Below are positions 7,915-16,040 of a DNA stretch of 35,626 bases, piece after piece. The translations under genes and the position numbers were made by a program. Numbering within the stretch: the stretch's first letter is position 1; every line of letters begins with the position of its first letter. Source of the DNA: Cytophagaceae bacterium. GTDB lineage: Bacteria > Bacteroidota > Bacteroidia > Cytophagales > Spirosomataceae. The stretch lies in NCBI GenBank assembly GCA_017984215.1, contig JAGOAA010000006.1, positions 67,228-102,853 on the forward strand, in the 5' to 3' direction. Under the pieces are notes generated by a model. The model ran no database searches. It was not told the origin of the DNA and was given only the letters and a program-made list of their open reading frames with translations.

Positions 7915-9291
7915 ATGGAAGAAATCAACGTACAACACCTTCCGTTTGAGCTCACCAAAGAGTTCCTTGAAGAAATTCGCCAATTGATCATCGATCAGGC
8001 GAAGGATGAAATCATTGCCAAGATTGAGGATTTATTCCCAGCAGATATCACATCTATTCTCTATGAATTAAATGGGGATGAATCGAAATATTTAGTCCAG
8101 TTACTGGATACCAAAATTGCCGCTGCCATCATTTCGGCATTAGATACCGATGATCGCAAGAAGTTCTTAAAGAATTTCACCTCCAAAGAAATCTCTGCAT
8201 ACATCAACATCGTTGATTCTGATGATGCGGTGGATATATTAAATGAACAACCCGTTCGTATACGTGAAGAAGTAATCGCCCTCCTAAAAGACCGCGAACA
8301 AGCGCGCTTTATCATTGACCTGATGCATTACGATGAGGATTGTGCGGGTGGTTTGATGCAAAAGGAGTTAATCAAAATCAATGTTACTCAGACCGTAACG
8401 GAATGTGTGGAGGAGATTCGCCGACAAGCCGAAGATGTAGAAAAAGTATTCTCCGTGTACGTTGTCGATGATGATGGTATTTTATTGGGTACCGTATCGT
8501 TGAAAAAAATCATTTTGGCAAAACGCGGCTCGAAGATTCAAGATGTATACGAGGCCGATGAAATCGTATCAGTTCAGACCTATAGCACCGGCGAAGAAGT
8601 TGCCGATTTAATGCAAAAATACGATTTGGAGGCAATTCCAGTCGTGAATATACAAGGTAGATTACTCGGTCGTATTACGATTGATGACGTGGTCGATTTT
8701 ATTACAGAATCCGCACAAGAAGATATTCAGGTCATGGCCGGTATCTCAGAAGACGTTGAAGAAGATGACTCCGTTTGGCTACTCGTTCGTTCTCGTTTAC
8801 CTTGGTTGATCGGTGGTATGGTGGGTAGTTTTTTAGCTGCCAAAATCATTGATCGCTTCGATGACACCATTGCTTTATTACCTGCTATTTCTGCCTTTAT
8901 CCCCTTGATTGGTTCTACGGGTGGAAATGTGGGCATTCAATCATCTTCATTGATCGTACAATCGCTCGCAGACAAAAGTGGATTAGACACGACCTTATGG
9001 AAACGTCTACAAAAAGTATTTGTTGTCGCCATCATCAACGCAACGATTGCAGCAATATTTGCTTTTGGTTGTTCTATATTGGTTGTCAACGGAGAATCTA
9101 TGTTGGCCGTTACCGTCTCGCTCTCTTTATTTGCGGTCGTTATGCTTGCCTCATTAATGGGTACGGTGACTCCTTTGGTCTTAAACCAATTAAAAATTAA
9201 CCCAGCTGTGGCATCCGGACCATTCATCACAACGACCAATGACATCTTGGGTTATGGGGTTTATTTCATGATTGTCTATTTCTTATTGTAG
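7915..9291 (+). CDS. mgtE: Magnesium transporter MgtE
   Basis: This inner-membrane Mg2+ channel is gated by cytoplasmic Mg2+. The 458 residues show the acidic, helical MgtE N domain (about 25-130), two CBS domains (about 135-265) that close the pore when loaded with Mg2+, and a membrane domain with about five helices (about 285-458). The pore segment reads PLIGSTGGNVGIQSSSL, and the last helix region reads NPAVASGPFITTTND. The Asn of NPA stands where several family members have Asp, while the later Asp (TTTND) is kept. The gene starts at ATG 7915. dtd begins three bases after its stop, so mgtE, dtd and the MazG-like gene form an operon, possibly together with rsmA. Confidence 0.95.
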   Translation: MEEINVQHLPFELTKEFLEEIRQLIIDQAKDEIIAKIEDLFPADITSILYELNGDESKYLVQLLDTKIAAAIISALDTDDRKKFLKNFTSKEISAYINIVDSDDAVDILNEQPVRIREEVIALLKDREQARFIIDLMHYDEDCAGGLMQKELIKINVTQTVTECVEEIRRQAEDVEKVFSVYVVDDDGILLGTVSLKKIILAKRGSKIQDVYEADEIVSVQTYSTGEEVADLMQKYDLEAIPVVNIQGRLLGRITIDDVVDFITESAQEDIQVMAGISEDVEEDDSVWLLVRSRLPWLIGGMVGSFLAAKIIDRFDDTIALLPAISAFIPLIGSTGGNVGIQSSSLIVQSLADKSGLDTTLWKRLQKVFVVAIINATIAAIFAFGCSILVVNGESMLAVTVSLSLFAVVMLASLMGTVTPLVLNQLKINPAVASGPFITTTNDILGYGVYFMIVYFLL

Positions 9292-9294
9292 CCA

Positions 9295-9750
9295 ATGCGA
9301 GCAGTTATTCAACGCGCAAGTTCAGCTACTTTGCACATCGATGGCCAACTACATGCCTCCATTGGTACAGGATTCGTTATTCTTTTAGGCATCCATGTAG
9401 ATGACACAGCGGTTGATGTCGATTACCTCGTTGGAAAAATTCATGGCATGCGAATTTTCTCGGATGCCGAAGGCAAAATGAATCTTTCTTTGGAACAGGT
9501 TTCTGGCCAACTATTATTAGTTAGTCAATTCACTTTATACGCGGATACGCGCAAAGGAAATCGCCCTAGTTACCTGGCCTCAGCCAGACCCGAAAAAGCA
9601 ATTCCTTTATATGAACTAATGATCGAAAAACTTTCTAACGCCATGGGTGCCCCTATTCAAACGGGTGTTTTTGGCGCAGATATGCAAGTAAGTTTATGTA
9701 ACGATGGCCCAGTAACCATCATCATTGATTCGAAAAACAACGCATTATGA
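9295..9750 (+). CDS. dtd: D-aminoacyl-tRNA deacylase
   Basis: Dtd hydrolyses D-amino acids, and glycine mischarged on tRNA-Ala, from tRNA in the cytoplasm. At 151 residues it has the family's usual size. It starts MRAVIQRASSA, and carries the active-site SQFTLYAD motif (about 77-84) followed by RKGNRPSY. It also carries the Gly-cisPro motif NDGPVT (Gly138-Pro139), which excludes L-aminoacyl substrates. Its stop codon overlaps the start of the next gene by four bases (ATGA), so translation of the two is probably coupled. Confidence 0.96.
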   Translation: MRAVIQRASSATLHIDGQLHASIGTGFVILLGIHVDDTAVDVDYLVGKIHGMRIFSDAEGKMNLSLEQVSGQLLLVSQFTLYADTRKGNRPSYLASARPEKAIPLYELMIEKLSNAMGAPIQTGVFGADMQVSLCNDGPVTIIIDSKNNAL

Positions 9751-10073
9751 CCTTAGAAGAAGCCCAAGCGCAAGTTGACCAGTGGATCAAAACAGTAGGT
9801 GTCCGTTACTTCAACGAACTCACGAATATGGCGATGTTAACAGAAGAGGTAGGCGAAGTTGCCCGCATCATAGCTCGACGCTATGGGGAACAATCCGAGA
9901 AAGAATCGGATAAGAACAAAGACCTTGGGGATGAGATGGCCGATGTACTTTTTGTATTAATCTGTCTGGCTAATCAAACAGGAATTAATCTAACGGAGGC
10001 ATTGGCGAAGAATTTGGACAAAAAAAGCATCCGCGATGCAGATCGGCATCATAACAATCCCAAACTGAAATAA
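9747..10073 (+). CDS. MazG-like nucleotide pyrophosphohydrolase
   Basis: This small protein (108 residues) belongs to the all-alpha NTP pyrophosphohydrolase superfamily, single-domain MazG-like type, not the tandem-domain MazG of E. coli. Such enzymes hydrolyse NTPs or dNTPs to monophosphate and pyrophosphate. The Mg2+-binding acidic residues are visible as TEEVGE (Glu33, Glu34, Glu37) and DEMADV (Glu63, Asp66), an EExxE...ExxD arrangement. It overlaps dtd by four bases, and the pair is a plausible quality-control operon. The substrate is not predictable. It ends only three bases from the convergent lipoprotein gene, leaving no space for a separate terminator. Confidence 0.88.
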   Translation: MTLEEAQAQVDQWIKTVGVRYFNELTNMAMLTEEVGEVARIIARRYGEQSEKESDKNKDLGDEMADVLFVLICLANQTGINLTEALAKNLDKKSIRDADRHHNNPKLK

Positions 10074-10076
10074 GAA

Positions 10077-10754
10077 TTACTTTCCTGCAGGAACTTGGCT
10101 ATCCGAGATACGCTTGCTCATGCTTTTCCCTTCCTCTTTGTTGGGAATAAACGGACGAACTAAGGAGATCAAATCCAGACTCGGATTCAATTTTTGAATA
10201 ACCTCATGACGTACATCAAATTCAGTTTCACCTGAAATTTGTTGGTACTCAGCATCTGAAATACCTTCATGTTGATTAGATGCATTAGAAAAAGAGGCTA
10301 GATGGCCTAGCGTATTATCCCCCATCAATTTTCCGCCTTCCCAAGAAACCACAGAACCTGCATGTTTCCAATTAAATCCTGAAAGCGTAAAGTTCTTTTG
10401 ATTGATTGCTTGAACCGATTGGAGTGGCATACCTAGCAACAAACCTGAATCCGTTTTCCATTCTGATGCATCCCCTACGATGGTTACATCCACGATTTGA
10501 CCGTCACGGTAATATACATATACTTGACGGCTTGAATTGGGGTATAATATCGTTCCGCGTAAGCTATCATCACCAATCACCCAAGTCGTGTCCGCAATAA
10601 GGGAATCTTTCCCATACTTTTTCTCAAGACCAGCCAAATTTTCACAAGCCAAAACCTCATTCAAACTACGTGTTGGGTTTACTTTTACCTCCGAATTACT
10701 AGAGCCACAGGCAAAAAGTACGAGAGAAACCAGGATGAAAAGAATGTATTTCAT
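10077..10754 (-). CDS. Lipoprotein of unknown function, last gene of TPR/barrel operon
   Basis: This 225-residue protein has a type II signal peptide with lipobox LFACG, so Cys16 should be lipidated. The mature protein is hydrophilic. Its middle has beta-rich segments such as TILYPNSSRQVYVYYRDG and a stretch GLLLGMPLQSVQAINQKNF, followed by FNWKHAGSVVSWEGGKL. The GMPLxxVxxINxK pattern recalls short Bacteroidota lipoproteins and, loosely, BamE-like folds. That is a resemblance, not an assignment. The gene begins one base after the beta-barrel gene ends, so the two are co-translated and probably act together in the outer membrane. I do not recognise a function. Confidence 0.8.
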   Translation of the reverse strand: MKYILFILVSLVLFACGSSNSEVKVNPTRSLNEVLACENLAGLEKKYGKDSLIADTTWVIGDDSLRGTILYPNSSRQVYVYYRDGQIVDVTIVGDASEWKTDSGLLLGMPLQSVQAINQKNFTLSGFNWKHAGSVVSWEGGKLMGDNTLGHLASFSNASNQHEGISDAEYQQISGETEFDVRHEVIQKLNPSLDLISLVRPFIPNKEEGKSMSKRISDSQVPAGK

Positions 10755-10755
10755 A

Positions 10756-12435
10756 TTAGAAAGAATAAGCTAATGAAAGGGTTGCATTCAAGCCTTGAAC
10801 CTGGTATTGATAATACTTTTGATAGTTTTTACCCAATAGGTTATTGCCTGACAAACCGATGTTTAAATTTCGTTTGATAAAGTAATTTATTTTCAAATTG
10901 ACATCCAAAATATCATCCATCTGAATTAACTGATTTTTGACAGGTTCTAGGGCATAAAGTGATTTCATCCAATAAACATCGGGTGCTAGTAAGAATTTAG
11001 GCGAAATGCGCCATGAATTAATCCATGACAAAGTCGTAGCTGGAACATGTGGCGCATTGAACTTGATACCTAATTGCTGATAAATGACATGGTTGAATTT
11101 AAAACTTGAGGTAAACTGCGAGGTGAAGTTCAAATTCAAATTGGCCGTATAGGTTGTTACCTGAATTTTCTCTAAGCCGCCTCGGTATTGCATATCGAAC
11201 TTATTAGTAGCTGTAACCGCGTTGACGTAAAAAGGTAAATCGGAATACTCAGCATAATCATATTGAGCTTCAAAATCAATCACTTTATTCCCTCCAATAC
11301 CCTTAATTCCCCCATAAACGTGGCCTACTTGGTTCGTATTTTTCAATTGGCTCGGAACACGCATCCAAGGATTTTGCTTTAAAAAGCCATTAAATGAATT
11401 GAATTGCACATCTCCTCCTACCCCACCAAACAAGTGAATATAATCTGACGCACCAAAATCCAATTGCAACATGGGAAAAACACTGGTTTTCTCAACTAAG
11501 GGATCATCAAATTCAGTAACAAACATAAATCCAGCATTCAAACTAACGCGTGAACTTTTATAGGCTAAATGGGGATTTAGTCGATACAGGTTGCGGTTCC
11601 ATTTTTGCAGCGTGGCGTTAGGCGAAAATTCCGAATAAATATAATCTCCGGCCAACTTGAAACGAAGTTTTTCCGACATGTTATGCGCATACATTCCGTG
11701 CCCTTGAATGACTAATTCATTCAAATCTTGTGGGTTCGTCAACTGATCTGCTTGGACACTTAAAATGTAGTCTGAGTTTGCCGACTTTTTCGCGCTACTT
11801 AATTTACCTGAAGCACTCATACGCGTGTAAGAAGCCAACAAATCACTCGCTTTCACATACGATGGTATTTCCGCTAGGCCATAATAGTAATTCGAGAACA
11901 TTTTATATTCCAACGTACTCTCCCAATAGTTCACTCGTCCCAAGGAACGGCTTTCTAAACGCGCTAAATTCTGACTTCTAGCTGAATATTCAGCTAGCAC
12001 AGGTCCAAATAGATTGGCATCATGATGCAAATAAACGCCTAAGAATTTATTCTCTTTGGCACTTTGACTTGCATTAAAATCAAATAAGGAATGACCGTAA
12101 TTTCCTGCTCCTAAGAGAATTGAATTTTTAAACTTCTCGCCATAAGCCGTCTTATTGCTCTCATCCGTACGCATTTCTTGCGCTGCAGGCGCCTCAATTT
12201 TAGGTAAGGAGTCAATTGCCCAAGCAGATTCCTTCAGCTTAACGACCAAAGGCGCATTGGCTGTTTGATCAAAGGTCTTCATGGGCAAATATGACCGATC
12301 TGTTACCTTTAAGTTCATCACGGCACGCGTAGAATTCGGTATCGTGATCGTGGAACGATCGATACGTGATTCTTGCGCATAGGCTAGATGAAGCAACCCA
12401 AACAGGCCAATAAAAAGTAAAATGATCTGTTTCAT
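10756..12435 (-). CDS. Outer-membrane beta-barrel protein, TonB-receptor-like without plug
   Basis: The 559-residue product starts with a Sec signal peptide (cleavage probably after AYAQ). A Pro- and Lys-containing periplasmic stretch to about residue 100 is followed by a long run of alternating amphipathic strands with aromatic girdles. The C-terminus, NLNIGLSGNNLLGKNYQKYYQ then ...LNATLSLAYSF, matches the end of TonB-dependent receptor barrels, including the terminal Phe used by the BAM machinery. No TonB box or plug domain of about 150 residues is visible, so it is either an open porin-like channel or a barrel plugged by a partner. The gene abuts the TPR gene with no gap and is followed by the lipoprotein gene after one base. 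Confidence 0.82.
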   Translation of the reverse strand: MKQIILLFIGLFGLLHLAYAQESRIDRSTITIPNSTRAVMNLKVTDRSYLPMKTFDQTANAPLVVKLKESAWAIDSLPKIEAPAAQEMRTDESNKTAYGEKFKNSILLGAGNYGHSLFDFNASQSAKENKFLGVYLHHDANLFGPVLAEYSARSQNLARLESRSLGRVNYWESTLEYKMFSNYYYGLAEIPSYVKASDLLASYTRMSASGKLSSAKKSANSDYILSVQADQLTNPQDLNELVIQGHGMYAHNMSEKLRFKLAGDYIYSEFSPNATLQKWNRNLYRLNPHLAYKSSRVSLNAGFMFVTEFDDPLVEKTSVFPMLQLDFGASDYIHLFGGVGGDVQFNSFNGFLKQNPWMRVPSQLKNTNQVGHVYGGIKGIGGNKVIDFEAQYDYAEYSDLPFYVNAVTATNKFDMQYRGGLEKIQVTTYTANLNLNFTSQFTSSFKFNHVIYQQLGIKFNAPHVPATTLSWINSWRISPKFLLAPDVYWMKSLYALEPVKNQLIQMDDILDVNLKINYFIKRNLNIGLSGNNLLGKNYQKYYQYQVQGLNATLSLAYSF

Positions 12436-15400
12436 CTATTGAATTCCCTCCATTTTTTTCTTGGCTAATACTTTAACGGCATCATCCGACGAGTTGGATA
12501 AAATACTTTGTAAGATGGCCTTGGCTTGTGCATTATTCTTTAGTTGAATAAAATTATCCGCCATCGACAGATAAGCCTGCCCTACCGTAGCATCTGGCAA
12601 ATGATAATAACGACTTTCAGATTGAATAAATTGAGCGACCAACCAATCATTCGATTGCTTGTACTCTTTCTGCAATGACAATACTTTGGCAAAGGCTATT
12701 GCCGCTTTGGCCCCAACTTCATCTTGATTATAATCGACCGAGGTTGAAAACCATTTTTTAGCTAAATCATACTCAGCAGCATCCAATGCGTATTGGCCTA
12801 TTTCGACAGCCCATTGACTCTTACGCAATGAATCAGATGCATCTAAGTCAACCCAAAGTTGATTCAGTGAATCAAATTTCTTTTGTTGGCCATACAATTG
12901 TTTCAACTTATCCTGCACATCGACCATGAGCGTATCTTGAAAGGCCATATTAGCCTTTAAATCAACCAATTGGCCTATTGCCAAATCAGCGCGCTTTTGC
13001 TCCTCGTAAATCAATGCAATCACCCATTGGGATTTATTGGCATAGCTTACGCCCTGCTGGCTACGCTTTAGGTAAATCAAGGCATTACCAAAATCTTTTG
13101 TGTGGTAGGTAGCAACACCTAACATATAATTTAAGGCATCAGATTGCCCATACGCTGGATATTCTTGAATCAAACGAACAAGTTCAGGAACGACCAATTT
13201 ATATTTAGCCTGTTGGAACATTTCCGTACAAATATCGAACCATTGATCAGCCAAACTTGGGTCATCTCCATGTTGGCTTGCATAAACATGGTACAATTCC
13301 ATCGCCTCCGTATGACGGCCTGCCTTTTTCAATAATTCCGTAGCACCGATAATTGCCTCTTTGGCAGAAGAATCGGTCGTGTATTTACGAACGATTTGAA
13401 CATAATCATCCATGGCTAAAAACCATTGATTCGTATTCTCATATGCTTGAGCACGAATCAATAAGAATGGGGCAAACAAAGGATTGATAGTCGATTTCGT
13501 TTGAATAAATTGGGTCGTATTGCGAATAACAGCCGCGTAACTTTCTGTTTTTTGCAATCGCGCCAAAGCAACATTGCTTTGGTATAACATCTTGTCCGCT
13601 TGCGGGTCATTCGGAAATTTCGAACTATAAGCGAGGTACACCTCTGATGCCTCTTTGAATTTCCTTAGATTAAAGAGAATCAAGGCTTTACGTTCCAGTA
13701 AACTGGTTGTTTGGGCAGAATTCTGCTGAATGGCTTCATCGAAATATTTGAGGCCGGTTGTTAAATCTCCTTTCGCGATTGACAATTCAGCCAAATTACG
13801 CAAATCATCTACGGAACGGGTCCCTGTTAACTTATTAGCTACATATTCCTCAAAATATTGCAAGGAACGATCATACATCGTAATGTAGGCGAATGAATGG
13901 GCTAAACTTAATCGAATTCGTTGGCTCAATTCCCGCGATCCCGTTGGCACATTCGTTTCCGCCAACAAGGGAACATATAATTTAATGGCATCCGAATTCT
14001 TATTCGACCGCGCTAGCATTTCCGCTAAGGCATAACGGGCATACCAAGCCATCTCACGATTTACAGCAAAATCGAGTGATTTCTTGTAATACGTGATCGC
14101 CCGACGATCTTCTTGTTTTTCATAGGCCTTGGAAGCAATCTGATAACAAGTAGCTTGATAAAGTTCCTGGAATTTCACTTTGCCTACCGGAAAATTCAAC
14201 ATAAAATCTTCCATGGCTGACAAACTTGCCTGTTTCTGCAATGCATCGATTGCCATAGAGACCAACAATTCACCCTGTTTATTTTGAGGCAAACGCTTCT
14301 GATAGGATTTAATTTCCTTCAGCAAAGTAGCCCATTGTTGATTTTGCTGCAACAAACTTAGGTACATCAAATACGCTTCTTCAGCTAATTCCTTATTAAA
14401 AGGCATTGCAGCAATCTCCTGCAGCGCTGGGTAAGCAAGGTCCCATTTTTGTTGGTCCACTAAAATCAACGCACGGGTTTTAGACATTTCTTGACCCAGG
14501 GAATCGTTCGATTTATCCGATTTCGCAAGTAATAAGAGTGCTTCATCCAGCTGCTTTGATTTATACAAGGCGAAGGCAAACTTATAATTCCGCTCACGAT
14601 TCATCATCAAAGGCGATTTTTCCTTGACAACCGCATAACTTTTCGCGGCATTCACATAATCTTGTTTTTGAAATTGTAGCTCAGCAATGATGGATGCCAA
14701 ATTTCCCGAAGACTGCTGGTAAGAACTATCCGCCAAAATCGGCTTAACATAGCCAATTAAATCATTGTATCGATTTAATTTCATGTAAGCTGAACTAATC
14801 CAAACAGGAGCTTCTGCAGCATACTTAGGATCTGCGCTGGCAAGTTTAAAGTCCTCGATCGCTTGTTCAAATTTATCAGAATGAAAATGCATTACCCCGG
14901 CATAATAGGCTGCTGGCAATGAAAACTCATCTTCCGACTCAAACTTCAATAGATTGAAAAGGGCTAACGCTTCCTTGTATTGGTTCGATTTATAATAGGA
15001 AACAGCCAGGTAGTACTTATGCTCTAAATTCGTCTGAGATGAATTACTCAAATATTTAATCGCGCGAGCCCAATCCCCTGTTTCATAATAGAACACACCA
15101 ATTTCTGTAATCAATTTGGCTGAAAAAGGGCTTTCTGGATGATCCGAAACGAATTTGACGGCTTGAATTTCCGCCTCTGGACGCATGGAATAAATCGAAC
15201 ACATGGCAATGTAGTATTCAACAATCGTGCGTTCCGATATCAAGGAGGAGGTATTCTCCTGTAAGGTTTTAAGGTAAAAACGGAATTCTTCTTGCGCAGC
15301 GGGAAAGTTGTTCGAATCAAATAACAACTTTGCTTGACGGAAATGCTCGTAAGGGTCAGTTAATTTAACCGTTTGCTGCCCATGCATTTCAAACGGCTGA

Positions 15401-15453
15401 ACAAAGAACACGCTTATGACTAAAACACTAAAATAAAATAATCGTTTTTTCAT
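12436..15453 (-). CDS. Large periplasmic TPR-repeat protein
   Basis: The 1005-residue protein has a Sec signal peptide ending near MHGQQ and is otherwise almost wholly helical tetratricopeptide and Sel1-like repeats, from about residue 32 to the end. Typical repeat pieces are AAYYAGVMHFHSDKFEQAIE, ALNYMLGVATYHTKDFGNAL and LERKALILFNLRKFKEASE. Such solenoids bind protein partners. No enzymatic motif is visible. It is the first gene of a three-gene operon with the barrel and lipoprotein. TPR proteins paired with outer-membrane barrels are known in exopolysaccharide export (PgaA, PelB, AlgK/AlgE), but that parallel is inference. A TAnnTTTG promoter lies upstream at 15504-15511. Confidence 0.88.
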   Translation of the reverse strand: MKKRLFYFSVLVISVFFVQPFEMHGQQTVKLTDPYEHFRQAKLLFDSNNFPAAQEEFRFYLKTLQENTSSLISERTIVEYYIAMCSIYSMRPEAEIQAVKFVSDHPESPFSAKLITEIGVFYYETGDWARAIKYLSNSSQTNLEHKYYLAVSYYKSNQYKEALALFNLLKFESEDEFSLPAAYYAGVMHFHSDKFEQAIEDFKLASADPKYAAEAPVWISSAYMKLNRYNDLIGYVKPILADSSYQQSSGNLASIIAELQFQKQDYVNAAKSYAVVKEKSPLMMNRERNYKFAFALYKSKQLDEALLLLAKSDKSNDSLGQEMSKTRALILVDQQKWDLAYPALQEIAAMPFNKELAEEAYLMYLSLLQQNQQWATLLKEIKSYQKRLPQNKQGELLVSMAIDALQKQASLSAMEDFMLNFPVGKVKFQELYQATCYQIASKAYEKQEDRRAITYYKKSLDFAVNREMAWYARYALAEMLARSNKNSDAIKLYVPLLAETNVPTGSRELSQRIRLSLAHSFAYITMYDRSLQYFEEYVANKLTGTRSVDDLRNLAELSIAKGDLTTGLKYFDEAIQQNSAQTTSLLERKALILFNLRKFKEASEVYLAYSSKFPNDPQADKMLYQSNVALARLQKTESYAAVIRNTTQFIQTKSTINPLFAPFLLIRAQAYENTNQWFLAMDDYVQIVRKYTTDSSAKEAIIGATELLKKAGRHTEAMELYHVYASQHGDDPSLADQWFDICTEMFQQAKYKLVVPELVRLIQEYPAYGQSDALNYMLGVATYHTKDFGNALIYLKRSQQGVSYANKSQWVIALIYEEQKRADLAIGQLVDLKANMAFQDTLMVDVQDKLKQLYGQQKKFDSLNQLWVDLDASDSLRKSQWAVEIGQYALDAAEYDLAKKWFSTSVDYNQDEVGAKAAIAFAKVLSLQKEYKQSNDWLVAQFIQSESRYYHLPDATVGQAYLSMADNFIQLKNNAQAKAILQSILSNSSDDAVKVLAKKKMEGIQ

Positions 15454-15503
15454 CTACGAACAGATGTATATTTAGGGTTATTACAATAATACAAATTTTA
15501 TTT

Positions 15504-15511
15504 CAAATTTA
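15504..15511 (-). promoter_or_regulatory. -7 box (TAAATTTG) of the TPR operon
   Basis: On the minus strand, TAAATTTG matches the Bacteroidota -7 consensus TAnnTTTG exactly. About 19 bases further upstream lies a T-rich TTTA. Transcription would start near 15497, giving a leader of about 44 bases before the ATG at 15453. Confidence 0.5.
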
Positions 15512-15567
15512 TCTCCCCTTTCTAACGATAAAAGTGATAATTAATTTCCTCTAAGACTTATTTTATC

Positions 15568-15575
15568 TAATTTTG
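15568..15575 (+). promoter_or_regulatory. -7 box (TAATTTTG) of the DUF1566 gene
   Basis: This is an exact TAnnTTTG match, with TTTC at 15545-15548, 19 bases upstream, as a weak -33 element. Transcription would start near 15581. An alternative in-frame TTG start at 15573 lies inside this box, which favours the ATG at 15603. Confidence 0.5.
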
Positions 15576-15602
15576 AAAGATATTACCAACAAACACCATT
15601 CG

Positions 15603-16040
15603 ATGACGATTCGTAACTTATTCATATTCAGCATCCTTTCATTCTGTTTCTTTGCATCTTCTGCTCAAAGCCCGAATAAAAAGCTTCCCATCGTTAAAAA
15701 TGGTGGATATGTTATCTATGAAAAAAACGGACACGGCTTAATCGCAACGGTTGAAAACCTAGGCAAACTGGATTACAACGAAGCATTAAAAGCATGTGAT
15801 TCTTTACAGGTAGGCGGATTTTCCGATTGGCGATTGCCTACCAAAGAAGAATTCGAATTGATTCATCCCAAATTGAATCTTAAAAAAGTAGGCGGAGGAA
15901 GCATTTTCCAATCATCATGGTATTGGACATCGTCAGAAGTAGACAAACAAAATGCTTGGACACATAATCTACAGACAGGTCTCCAAGCGTCTTACTTCAA
16001 GGATTTCAAATGCTTCGTGAAAGCAGTTCGATCATTCTAA
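15603..16040 (+). CDS. Small exported DUF1566 (Lcl C-terminal domain) protein
   Basis: At 145 residues this is little more than one DUF1566 domain behind a Sec signal peptide (FFASSAQ, cleavage after the Ala-Gln region). The diagnostic pieces are SDWRLPTKEEFELI and SWYWTSSEVDKQNAWT, ending in FVKAVRSF. DUF1566 resembles the C-type-lectin-like fold of formylglycine-generating enzymes and often occurs in surface or repeat proteins, without known catalysis. It is exported and probably periplasmic or surface-exposed. I preferred ATG 15603 to the in-frame TTG at 15573, because the latter would be in the promoter box and would put a charged extension before the signal peptide. Its 3' end overlaps the convergent hydroxylase gene by nine bases. 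Confidence 0.85.
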   Translation: MTIRNLFIFSILSFCFFASSAQSPNKKLPIVKNGGYVIYEKNGHGLIATVENLGKLDYNEALKACDSLQVGGFSDWRLPTKEEFELIHPKLNLKKVGGGSIFQSSWYWTSSEVDKQNAWTHNLQTGLQASYFKDFKCFVKAVRSF

